Assembly: GCA_963205525.1 (NCBI GenBank)
Contig: CAUJJP010000001.1
Location: forward strand, 1 to 13,637
Source of the DNA: Pseudomonadota bacterium
GTDB lineage: Bacteria; Pseudomonadota; Gammaproteobacteria; Burkholderiales; Burkholderiaceae
Direction of reading: 5' to 3'
Length of the DNA: 13,637 nt
Numbering within the stretch: the stretch's first letter is position 1; the number at the start of each line of letters is the position of its first letter. The translations under genes and the position numbers were made by a program. The notes under the pieces are model-generated. The model saw only the letters and a list, made by a program, of their open reading frames with translations. It was not told the origin of the DNA and did no database searches. Shown in pieces: positions 1 to 5,934 of the stretch.

Positions 1-5
1 GCTGC

Positions 6-25
6 GGGGGGGGGGGGGGGGGGGG
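6..25. repeat. 20-base G homopolymer at window edge
   Basis: Bases 6-25 are an uninterrupted run of 20 G, inside a roughly 130-bp stretch that is almost pure G+C and has a second 7-G run near 73-79. No gene is visible in 1-131. The tract lies about 105 bp upstream of the modE-like start, so it could affect promoter spacing if real. Its position at the very edge of the sequence also fits a sequencing or assembly artefact. The run itself is seen; any role is not established. Confidence 0.9.
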
Positions 26-131
26 CCGGCCGCCCGCGCCCACACCCCGCCGGCCCCGGCCTGCGGGGCTGGCGGGGGGGACCCGGCCGGCGGGGCCGGC
101 CGCCCGGCCGGAAAGCCTGCGGCGGCGGTCT

Positions 132-986
132 ATGCTCGGCCCTTTCGCTGCCGCCATGCCGACCCGAAGCCGCCGCCCCGCCCGCCCCTGGCCTTACGAG
201 GTGCACGGCTCGCTGTGGCTGAGCGCGGGCGGCCAGTCGCTCGCCGGTCACGGCCGCATGGCGCTGCTGCGCGCGGTGGTCGAGCAGGGCTCGATCACGC
301 ACGCGGCGAAGGCCTTCGGCATGAGCTACAAGGCGGCCTGGGACGCGATCGACGCCATGAACCAGCGCGCCGGCTATCCGCTGGTGGAGCGCGTCACCGG
401 TGGCCGCGGCGGCGGCTCGACCCGGCTCACCGAGCACGGCCAGCGTCTGCTGGCTCGCTACGAGCAGGTCGACCAGGTGCACCAGCGCTTCCTCGAACTG
501 CTGGGCCAGGGTGCGATGGACCTGGGGCGCGAGTTCTCCTGGCTGGAGGTGATGAACATGAAGACCAGCGCCCGCAACCAGTGGGCAGGCCACGTGAGCG
601 CGATCCGCGCCGGCGCGGTGAACGACGAGGTCGAGCTCGCGCTCGCCGGTGGCGGCACCCTGGTCGCCAGCGTCACCCGCGAGAGCACGGACCGCCTGGG
701 CCTGCGCCTGCAGCAGCCGGTGCTCGCCTTCGTCAAGGCCTCGTCGGTGATGCTGGCCGGCGAGCTGCAGGGGGTGCAGCTCTCGGTGCGCAACCAGCTG
801 CCGTGCACGGTGGTCTCGGTGCGGCCCGGGGCCGTCAACGCCGAGGTCGCGCTACAGGCCGCAGGTGGCTGGCGCGTGGTGGCGATGGTGCCCCAGGCGG
901 CGGTGGACGACATGGCGCTTGCGCCCGGCGCGGCGCTGACTGCGCTGGTGCAGGCCTCGGACGTGATCGTCGCCACCGCGGCCTGA
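132..986 (+). CDS. modE: ModE-family molybdate-responsive transcriptional regulator
   Basis: This is a cytoplasmic molybdate sensor that binds DNA to repress molybdate-uptake genes and to control molybdoenzyme genes. Residues about 40-105 form the LysR-like winged helix-turn-helix of ModE (GRMALL, then GSITHAAKAFGMSYKAAW). Two Mop/TOBE molybdate-binding domains follow, at about 143-210 and 215-282. They carry the diagnostic SARNQ (146-150) and its second copy SVRNQ (218-222). The length of 284 aa is slightly above the 262 aa of E. coli ModE because of an Arg/Pro-rich N-terminal extension. The start is uncertain. ATG at 132 has no good ribosome-binding site, and its ATG lies inside a TATGCT that resembles a -10 box, so ATG 156 (MPTRSRR) is an equal alternative. 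It converges on aroG. Its usual modABC partners are not in the window and could lie upstream. Confidence 0.93.
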   Translation: MLGPFAAAMPTRSRRPARPWPYEVHGSLWLSAGGQSLAGHGRMALLRAVVEQGSITHAAKAFGMSYKAAWDAIDAMNQRAGYPLVERVTGGRGGGSTRLTEHGQRLLARYEQVDQVHQRFLELLGQGAMDLGREFSWLEVMNMKTSARNQWAGHVSAIRAGAVNDEVELALAGGGTLVASVTRESTDRLGLRLQQPVLAFVKASSVMLAGELQGVQLSVRNQLPCTVVSVRPGAVNAEVALQAAGGWRVVAMVPQAAVDDMALAPGAALTALVQASDVIVATAA

Positions 987-1024
987 TTCGGCGCCGGCAC
1001 GCCGGCTGCTGGGCCGCCAGGTCT

Positions 1025-1060
1025 GTCGGGAGGCCAGTCGGGGGGTCGGTCGGGAGGTCG
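1025..1060. repeat. GTCGG-rich short repeats between convergent modE and aroG
   Basis: The 87-bp gap between the modE stop and the aroG stop holds the nonamer GTCGGGAGG twice, 24 bp apart (1025 and 1049), with extra GTCGG copies between and after. A short GCCGG/CCGGC hairpin lies just upstream at 993-1006. There is no T-run, so no convincing terminator for either gene. The repeats are seen; no function is assigned. Confidence 0.5.
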
Positions 1061-1073
1061 GCCGGCCGGCGGA

Positions 1074-2180
1074 TCAGTCGGCCGCGAGCTGGCGCCGCGC
1101 GCGCACCGCGGCGGCCAGCATCTCCAGCACCTGCACCGAGTCTTCCCAGCCTATGCAGGCGTCGGTGATGCTCTGGCCGTGCAGCAGCCGCGCCGGGTCG
1201 TCCTTGCCGGGGTTGAACTTCTGCGCCCCGGCCTCGAGGTGGCTTTCCACCATGACGCCGAAGATGCTGCGCATGCCGGCGGCGAGCTGGCGCCCGACGT
1301 CGGCCGCCACCTCGAGCTGGCGCTGGTGCTGCTTGAGGCTGTTGGCGTGGCTGCAGTCGATCATCAGCCGGCACGGCAGGCCGTTGGCCTGCAGGTCGGC
1401 GCAGGCGCTGGCGACGCTGTCGGCGTCGTAGTTGGGCGTCTTGCCGCCGCGCAGGATGACGTGGCAGTCCGGGTTGCCCTGGGTGGAGACGATCGCCACC
1501 TGGCCGTTCTTGTGCACCGAAAGAAAGTGGTGCGGGTTGCCCGCGGCCTGGATCGCGTCGCAGGCGATGCGCAGGTTGCCGTCGGTGCCGTTCTTGAAGC
1601 CCACCGGCGCCGACAGTCCGCTGGCGAGCTCGCGGTGGACCTGGCTCTCGGTGGTGCGCGCACCGATCGCGCCCCAGCTGATGAGGTCGCCGATGTACTG
1701 CGGGCTGATGGTGTCGAGGAACTCGCTGCCCGCCGGCACGCCCAGGCGGTTGATGTCCACCAGCAGCTGGCGCGCGATGCGCAGGCCCTCGTGGATGCGG
1801 AAGCTGCCGTCCAGGTAGGGGTCGTTGATCAGCCCCTTCCAGCCCACCGTGGTGCGCGGCTTCTCGAAGTACACCCGCATCACGAGCTCGAGCTCGCCCT
1901 TCAGGCGCTGGCGCAGCGGCGCCAGCCGCCGCGCGTAGGCCATGGCCGCCGCCGGATCGTGGATGGAGCAGGGGCCGATCACCACCAGCAGCCGGTCGTC
2001 CAGCCCGTGCATGATGCGGCGCACCGATTGCCGGGTGTCTGCGATCAAGGTCTCCACCGGCGTGCCGGCGATCGGGAAGAAGCGGATCAGGTGTTCCGGC
2101 GGCGGCAGCGGCACCACGTCGCGGATGCGCAGGTCGTCGGTCTCGCTGGTCTTCTCGCTCAAGGTGTAGCGGTCGTTCAT
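1074..2180 (-). CDS. aroG: 3-deoxy-7-phosphoheptulonate (DAHP) synthase, class I
   Basis: This enzyme condenses phosphoenolpyruvate with erythrose-4-phosphate to DAHP, the entry step of the shikimate pathway to Phe, Tyr and Trp. The 368-aa protein is colinear with E. coli AroG. Visible signatures are VVIGPCSIHDP (67-76), EKPRTTVGWKG (106-116), GARTTESQVHREL (173-185), GFKNGTDG (194-201) and the C-terminal ITDACIGWED. The four metal ligands of the family are all present: Cys71, His278, Glu312 and Asp340. The N-terminal regulatory segment (DDLRI) is present, so feedback control is expected, but I cannot tell from sequence which amino acid inhibits (AroF, AroG or AroH type). The start at 2180 is close to the family start; its ribosome-binding site is weak (GAGACGAAG region). 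A leader peptide plus terminator immediately upstream indicates transcriptional attenuation. Confidence 0.97.
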   Translation of the reverse strand: MNDRYTLSEKTSETDDLRIRDVVPLPPPEHLIRFFPIAGTPVETLIADTRQSVRRIMHGLDDRLLVVIGPCSIHDPAAAMAYARRLAPLRQRLKGELELVMRVYFEKPRTTVGWKGLINDPYLDGSFRIHEGLRIARQLLVDINRLGVPAGSEFLDTISPQYIGDLISWGAIGARTTESQVHRELASGLSAPVGFKNGTDGNLRIACDAIQAAGNPHHFLSVHKNGQVAIVSTQGNPDCHVILRGGKTPNYDADSVASACADLQANGLPCRLMIDCSHANSLKQHQRQLEVAADVGRQLAAGMRSIFGVMVESHLEAGAQKFNPGKDDPARLLHGQSITDACIGWEDSVQVLEMLAAAVRARRQLAAD

Positions 2181-2198
2181 GGCTTCGTCTCGTGGCAG

Positions 2199-2231
2199 AA
2201 AACAAAAAACCGCCGGGGCCGCCGGCGGTTT
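2199..2231 (-). terminator. Intrinsic terminator in the aroG leader (attenuator)
   Basis: Read on the minus strand, AAACCGCCGG pairs with CCGGCGGTTT around a 5-nt loop (hairpin 2207-2231). It is followed by TTTTTTGTTTT (2209-2199, sharing the last T residues). The U-run ends about 18 nt before the aroG ATG and lies downstream of the aromatic-rich leader ORF. A terminator placed inside a gene's own 5' leader is the hallmark of transcription attenuation rather than end-of-operon termination. Confidence 0.9.
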
Positions 2232-2284
2232 CTGGGGTTTGCTGCGTGTCTGTTTCGTTTACGCGCTTGCCTCTCCAGCCGCCG
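2223..2284 (-). promoter_or_regulatory. Proposed antiterminator of the aroG attenuator
   Basis: On the minus strand CGGCGGCTGG (2284-2275, codons 17-20 of the leader peptide) can pair with CCAG plus CCGCCG (2235-2223), giving 10 base pairs with a single AAA bulge. The second arm overlaps the 5' arm of the terminator (2231-2222), so the two structures exclude each other. A ribosome stalled at the aromatic codons 6-12 would leave the first arm free and favour read-through. A ribosome running to the stop codon would obstruct it. Pairing was worked out by eye; no folding energy was computed. Confidence 0.72.
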
Positions 2285-2333
2285 TGCGGTGCGAGAACCA
2301 AAAGAACGCAAAGAAATAGCTGCTCAAACGCAT
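2259..2333 (-). CDS. Aromatic-rich leader peptide of aroG
   Basis: This 24-codon ORF starts with ATG at 2333 and ends with TAA at 2261-2259, 28 nt before the terminator hairpin begins. Its peptide contains YFFAFFWF at residues 6-13: one Tyr, five Phe and one Trp in eight codons. Such a cluster is the sensor of ribosome-mediated attenuation, as in E. coli pheL. Here the excess of Phe suggests that charged tRNA-Phe is the main signal. The frame is open further upstream into the tandem repeats, but ATG 2333 gives the natural leader length. I see no Shine-Dalgarno sequence; a TACATT box 7 nt upstream could make it leaderless. It is a regulatory ORF, unlikely to yield a functional protein. Confidence 0.85.
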   Translation of the reverse strand: MRLSSYFFAFFWFSHRTAAGEASA

Positions 2334-2340
2334 GCGGCGA

Positions 2341-2349
2341 AATGTAGCA
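2341..2349 (-). promoter_or_regulatory. Candidate extended -10 promoter for the aroG leader
   Basis: The minus strand reads TGC followed by TACATT (2346-2341), an extended -10 pattern (TGn + TAnnnT), 7 nt before the leader-peptide ATG. No good -35 box is visible at 16-18 nt spacing. If used, transcription would start at or within 1-2 nt of the leader ATG. Weak evidence on its own; supported by being the only AT-containing patch in a GC-rich stretch. Confidence 0.35.
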
Positions 2350-2427
2350 CGCGTGCGCGGTGCCCGGTGTCGCCTCGAGCAGACGCCTGGCGAGGGCCAT
2401 CGGGCCTGCAAGCCCGGTGGCAGGACC

Positions 2428-2700
2428 GGGCGCAGCGCGGCCCTGGGGGCACTCACGAGAAGACGCCGGGCCGCCCCAAGTCTCCTTGACCCCCCTCGGG
2501 GGGCGGGCCGGGCGCAGCCCGGCCCTGGGGGTGCTCACAAGGAAACGCCGGGCCGTCCCAAGTTTCCTTGACCCCCGCGGGGGGCGGGCTGGGCGCAGCC
2601 CGGTCCTGGGGGCGCTCACAAGAAGACGCCGGGCCGCCCCAAGTCTTCTTGACCCCCTCGGGGGGGCGGGCCGGGCGCAGCCCGGCCCAGGGGGCACTCA
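2428..2700. repeat. ~82-bp structured tandem repeat, 3 full copies plus a partial
   Basis: Copies begin with GGGCGCAGC at 2428, 2510, 2591 and 2673 (periods 82, 81 and 82 bp). The fourth is cut after 28 bp by the 3' end of ilvA, whose stop codon lies in the repeat. Each unit can form three hairpins: an outer stem (CAAGGAAAC with GTTTCCTTG in copy 2, CAAGAAGAC with GTCTTCTTG in copy 3), a CCCCC/GGGGG stem, and a GGGCCGGGC-GCA-GCCCGGCCC stem across each junction. Two base pairs of the outer stem change on both sides between copies 2 and 3, so structure is conserved over sequence. Together with the leader and aroG promoter patch it fills the 364-bp gap 2334-2697. Translated ORFs across it look spurious. 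Confidence 0.92.
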
Positions 2701-3924
2701 ATACGCGGCGGCGTCCAGGTCGGCGGCGCGCAAGGCCTGCAGGACCGCCGCTACGTGCTCGTGGCTGCGCGTCTGCAGCACCAGCTCGACCTCCACGCTT
2801 TGCGCGCTGAGCATGGAGAAAGCGCGCTGGTGGTGCACCTCCTCGACGTTGGCGCCGGTCTGCGCCACCACCGCGGTGATCTTCGCCAGCGCGCCCGGCG
2901 TGTCGCGCGCCGCGACCCGGATGCGTGCCAGGCGACCGGCACGCACCATGCCGCGGCCGATGATGGCCTGCAGCAGCAGCGGGTCGATGTTGCCGCCGCA
3001 CAGCACCAGTCCGACCTGGCGGCCGGCAAAGCGCGCCGGGTCCTTCACCAGTGCCGCCAGGCCGGCGGCGCCCGCGCCTTCGACCAGGGTCTTCTCGATC
3101 TCCAGCAGCATGACGATGGCGTGCTCGATGTCGCCCTCGTCCACCAGCACCAGGTCGTCGACCAGGCGGGCGACGATCTCGCGCGTGATCTGCCCCGGCC
3201 GCCCGACCGCGATGCCCTCGGCGATGGTGCTCGTGCCCAGCGGATGGCGGGTGCCCTTGACCGCGTTCACCATGGCCGGAAAGCGCGCCGTCTGCACGCC
3301 GATGATCTCCAGCCCCGGCTTCAGGGCGCGCGCCGCGGTGGCGATGCCGCTGATCAGGCCGCCGCCGCCGACCGCCACCACCAGGGTGTCGAGCTGCGGC
3401 TGCTGCTGCAGCATCTCCAGTCCGATGGTGCCCTGGCCGGCGATCACCGCCGGGTCGTCGAAGGGCGGCACGAAGCTCAGGCCCTGTTCCTGCGCCAGCT
3501 CCAGCGCGCGCTCGCGCGCGGCGTCGAAGGTCTCGCCGTGCAGCACCACCTCGGCGCCGAAGCCGCGCGTGCGCTCCACCTTCACCGTCGGTGCCAGCGC
3601 AGGCATCACGATCACCGCCCGCAGGCCCAGGCGCTGCGCGTGGTGCGCCACGCCCTGTGCGTGGTTGCCGGCCGAGGCGGCGATCACGCCGCGCAGCGGC
3701 AGGCCCGATTCGACCAGCAGGCTGAGCTTGTTGAGCGCGCCGCGCTCCTTGAAGCTGGCGGTGAACTGCAGGTTCTCGAACTTGAGGAACACCCGGCAGC
3801 CCAGGATCTGGCCCAGGGTGCGGCTTTCCACGCAGGGCGTGTCCAGCACCTGGCCCTGCAGCCGCGCCGCCGCGGTCTGAATGTCCGCCAGCGTGACGGC
3901 GGGCCGGGGCTCGGCGGCGCTCAG
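2698..3924 (-). CDS. ilvA: Threonine ammonia-lyase (threonine dehydratase) with one ACT domain
   Basis: This PLP enzyme deaminates L-threonine (and usually L-serine) to 2-oxobutyrate and ammonia, feeding isoleucine synthesis or catabolism. The fold-type II signature ENLQFTASFKERGA carries the PLP lysine (Lys59). SAGNHAQG (84-91), the phosphate-binding GGGG loop (186-189) and CGGNID (309-314) follow. A single ACT domain ends the protein (about 333-406, DTPGALAKI). At 408 aa it matches the ~400-aa TdcB/ACT type rather than the ~500-aa biosynthetic IlvA with two regulatory lobes, so Ile inhibition is uncertain. No ATG, GTG or TTG lies in frame near the N-terminus. The best start is CTG 3924-3922, with GGAGG six nt upstream and overlapping the tldD stop as CTGA. 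The next in-frame ATG (4134) is deep inside tldD. Translational coupling to tldD is likely. Confidence 0.93.
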   Translation of the reverse strand: MSAAEPRPAVTLADIQTAAARLQGQVLDTPCVESRTLGQILGCRVFLKFENLQFTASFKERGALNKLSLLVESGLPLRGVIAASAGNHAQGVAHHAQRLGLRAVIVMPALAPTVKVERTRGFGAEVVLHGETFDAARERALELAQEQGLSFVPPFDDPAVIAGQGTIGLEMLQQQPQLDTLVVAVGGGGLISGIATAARALKPGLEIIGVQTARFPAMVNAVKGTRHPLGTSTIAEGIAVGRPGQITREIVARLVDDLVLVDEGDIEHAIVMLLEIEKTLVEGAGAAGLAALVKDPARFAGRQVGLVLCGGNIDPLLLQAIIGRGMVRAGRLARIRVAARDTPGALAKITAVVAQTGANVEEVHHQRAFSMLSAQSVEVELVLQTRSHEHVAAVLQALRAADLDAAAY

Positions 3925-5384
3925 GCCGTGCCTCCGACCGTCAGGCGATCGATGCGCAGCGTCGGCTGCCCCACCCCCACCGGCACGCTCTGGCCTTCCT
4001 TGCCGCAGACGCCGACCCCGGTGTCGAGCTGCAGGTCGCTGCCTATCAGGCTCACCCGGCCCATCGCCTGCGGGCCGTTGCCGATCAGGGTCGCACCCTT
4101 CACCGGGTAGAGCAGCTTGCCCTTCTCCACCCACCAGGCCTGACTGGCGCTGAAGACGAAGCGCCCGCTCGTGATGTCGACCTGGCCGCCGCCGAAGTTG
4201 GTGGCGTACAGCCCGCGCTTGATGCTGGCGACGATCTCCTGCGGGTCGTGCTCGCCGCCCAGCATGTAGGTGTTGGTCATGCGCGGCAGCGGCAGGTGGG
4301 CATAGCTCTCGCGGCGCGCGTTGCCGGTGGACTTGCCGCCCATCAGGCGTGCGTTCATGCTGTCCTGCATGTAGCCGCGCAGGAAGCCGTCCTCGATCAG
4401 CACGTTGCGCTGCGTGGCCTGGCCTTCGTCGTCGACGTTCAGGCTGCCGCGGCGGTCGGCGATGGTGCCGTCGTCGAGCACGGTCACGCCCTTGGCGGCC
4501 ACGCGCTGGCCGATGCGGCCGCTGAAGGTGCTGCTGCCCTTGCGGTTGAAGTCGCCCTCCAGGCCGTGTCCCACCGCCTCGTGCAGCAGCACGCCGGGCC
4601 AGCCGGGGCCGAGCACCACCGCCATCTCGCCGGCCGGCGCGGGCCGGCTCTCCAGATTGGTCAGCGCCGCGTCCACCGCCTGGTCGACATAGCTCTGCAG
4701 CAGCGCGTCGTGGAAGTAGGCCAGGCCGACGCGGCCGCCGCCGCCGCCGCTGCCGACCTCGCGCCGATCGCCTTGCTCGGCGATCACGGTCACGCTCACG
4801 CGCACCAGCGGGCGCACGTCGGCGGCGCGCGTGCCGTCGGCGCGCGCGATCAGCACCACGTCGTGCTCGGCAGCCACGCTGGCCATCACCTGCGCCACGC
4901 GCGGATCCTTGGCGCGCGCCATGCGCTCAATCTTCTCCAGCAGCGCCACCTTGGCTGCACTGTCCAGGCTGGCGATCGGGTCGTTGGGCGGGTAGAGCAC
5001 GCGGCTGCGCGCGGCCTTGCTGCGCGCCGCGACCTTGATGCGCCGCTGCTGGCCGGCGGCGGCGATCGTGCGCACGGTGCGTGCGGCGTCCAGCAGCGAA
5101 GCCTCGGACAAGTCGTCGGAGTAGGCGAAGGCGGTCTTCTCGCCCGCCACCGCGCGCACCCCCACGCCCTGGTCGATGCCGAAGCTGCCGCTCTTGACGA
5201 TGCCCTCCTCCAGGCTCCAGCCCTCGTGGCGGGTGGTCTGGAAGTACAGGTCGGCGTCGTCGACGCGGTGCTCGGCGATCGTCGCCAGCGCCCGCGCCAG
5301 CGAGGCCTGCGACAGACCGAAGGGTTCCAGCATCAGCGATTCGGCGATCGCCATCCGTTCGAGAGTGGGTTCGCGCGCAATCAT
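3921..5384 (-). CDS. tldD: Metalloprotease TldD
   Basis: TldD forms a cytosolic zinc protease with TldE/PmbA. It degrades unfolded peptides, matures some ribosomally made peptides such as microcin B17 in E. coli, and helps process the CcdA antitoxin. The protein is colinear with E. coli TldD (481 aa). It shows the HEAVGH metal motif (268-273) in GWPGVLLHEAVGHGLEGDF, the glycine-rich GSGGGGGR (211-218), NFGGGQVDITSG, and Cys460 in GVCGKEGQ, the family's third zinc ligand. It ends in LTVGGTA like E. coli. ATG 5384 gives 487 aa; ATG 5354 (MAIAESL) gives 477 aa and aligns better with the E. coli N-terminus. Neither has a clear Shine-Dalgarno, but TAGAAT lies 6 nt upstream of 5384. It is the first gene of a pair with ilvA. 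The pmbA partner is not in the window. Confidence 0.97.
   Translation of the reverse strand: MIAREPTLERMAIAESLMLEPFGLSQASLARALATIAEHRVDDADLYFQTTRHEGWSLEEGIVKSGSFGIDQGVGVRAVAGEKTAFAYSDDLSEASLLDAARTVRTIAAAGQQRRIKVAARSKAARSRVLYPPNDPIASLDSAAKVALLEKIERMARAKDPRVAQVMASVAAEHDVVLIARADGTRAADVRPLVRVSVTVIAEQGDRREVGSGGGGGRVGLAYFHDALLQSYVDQAVDAALTNLESRPAPAGEMAVVLGPGWPGVLLHEAVGHGLEGDFNRKGSSTFSGRIGQRVAAKGVTVLDDGTIADRRGSLNVDDEGQATQRNVLIEDGFLRGYMQDSMNARLMGGKSTGNARRESYAHLPLPRMTNTYMLGGEHDPQEIVASIKRGLYATNFGGGQVDITSGRFVFSASQAWWVEKGKLLYPVKGATLIGNGPQAMGRVSLIGSDLQLDTGVGVCGKEGQSVPVGVGQPTLRIDRLTVGGTA
3922..3935 (-). promoter_or_regulatory. Shine-Dalgarno and CTG start of ilvA, inside the tldD end
   Basis: On the minus strand GGAGG (3935-3931) is followed six nt later by CTG (3924-3922), whose last two bases belong to the tldD TGA. 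This is the geometry of a coupled ATGA start, with C in place of A. It decides the ilvA start, because no canonical start codon is available in frame between 3924 and the conserved core of the enzyme. Confidence 0.7.
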
Positions 5385-5390
5385 CGGCGG

Positions 5391-5396
5391 ATTCTA
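5391..5396 (-). promoter_or_regulatory. Candidate -10 box directly upstream of tldD
   Basis: The minus strand reads TAGAAT (5 of 6 matches to TATAAT), then CCGCCG, then the tldD ATG. If it is a -10 element, transcription would start at the A of the ATG, making a leaderless mRNA. No clear -35 box is seen at normal spacing. This would favour ATG 5384 as the true start. Confidence 0.4.
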
Positions 5397-5493
5397 GGCG
5401 TCGCCCCGGCTTCGCGTTTCTTTACCTCGGGGCGGTCGGCGCGGGCGCTCGGGTTGCCGTTGTGGCGCTGTCATCACGCCACAGGAGTACCGC

Positions 5494-5856
5494 ATGAAGA
5501 CCCTGACCCGCTCATTGATCAGCGCGGCGCTGCTCGCCGTCACCGCCGCCGCGCCCTTGCTGGCACGGGCTGCGACCACGATGCCGGGCGTCGACGCCCG
5601 CCAGGCGCGGCAAGAGCAGCGCATAGACCGCGGCGCGGTGCGCGGCCAGCTCACCGGCCACGAGATGCGCAAGCTCGAACGCCAGCAGTGGCGGGTCGAC
5701 CACGCCGAGGCGCACGCCCTCGCCGACGGCCGGGTGACGAAGGCCGAGCGCGTGAAGCTGCAGCACATGCAGCAGCGTGCCAGCCGCGACATCCGGCGCC
5801 AGAAGCACGATCGCCAGCACGCGATGGCGGCAGCGACGGCGCCCGCAGCGTCCTGA
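5494..5856 (+). CDS. Small secreted protein of unknown function
   Basis: This 120-aa protein has a clear Sec signal peptide: MKTLTR, then a hydrophobic stretch to about residue 26, with likely cleavage after LLARA. The mature part (about 93 aa) is highly charged and helical, rich in Arg, Gln, Glu and His. It has a repeated pattern of RQ..Q..RI..G...GQLT..E...LE.QQ, then ADGRVTKAER, and ends in SRDIRRQKHDRQH. I recognise this pattern as that of small uncharacterised periplasmic proteins in Burkholderiales and Xanthomonadales, but know no function. The ADGRVTKAE segment loosely resembles an EF-hand-like loop, though it lacks the full set of acidic ligands. The start is supported by AGGAG six nt upstream of ATG 5494. 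It is divergent from tldD and convergent with rsmI, so probably monocistronic. No cysteine is present in the mature chain. Confidence 0.85.
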   Translation: MKTLTRSLISAALLAVTAAAPLLARAATTMPGVDARQARQEQRIDRGAVRGQLTGHEMRKLERQQWRVDHAEAHALADGRVTKAERVKLQHMQQRASRDIRRQKHDRQHAMAAATAPAAS

Positions 5857-5862
5857 GCTTCG

Positions 5863-5885
5863 GCGCCGCGCAGGCGGCGCGGCGC
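5863..5885. terminator. GC-rich hairpin between convergent genes
   Basis: GCGCCGCGC (5863-5871) pairs perfectly with GCGCGGCGC (5877-5885) across a 5-nt loop, 6 bp after the stop of the small secreted protein and in the gap before the rsmI stop. There is no T-run on either strand, so it is at most a pause or transcript-stabilising hairpin. The position between convergent genes is what suggests a terminator role. Confidence 0.4.
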
Positions 5886-5934
5886 TGTGATCCCGGCGTG
5901 CCGTCGGCGCCCCCGCGGGCGCCCCTGCTGGCGC

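Noticed and set aside
987..1073. Possible terminator in the modE/aroG convergent gap
   Set aside because: Only a 5-bp GC hairpin and GTCGG repeats are present, with no T-run on either strand.
1179..2489. 436-codon plus-strand frame antisense to aroG and through the leader and repeats
   Set aside because: It is a shadow of aroG that crosses the attenuator and a repeat array. There is no ribosome-binding site and no domain.
2428..2700. CRISPR array interpretation of the tandem repeats
   Set aside because: Copies are directly adjacent with no unique spacers, the 82-bp period is too long for CRISPR repeats, and there are no cas genes nearby.
2360..3880. 506-codon plus-strand frame through the repeats and antisense to ilvA, and minus-strand frames across 2453-2697
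   Set aside because: The repeats are open in several frames simply because they lack stop codons; the repeated peptides differ by frame and have no protein-like features.
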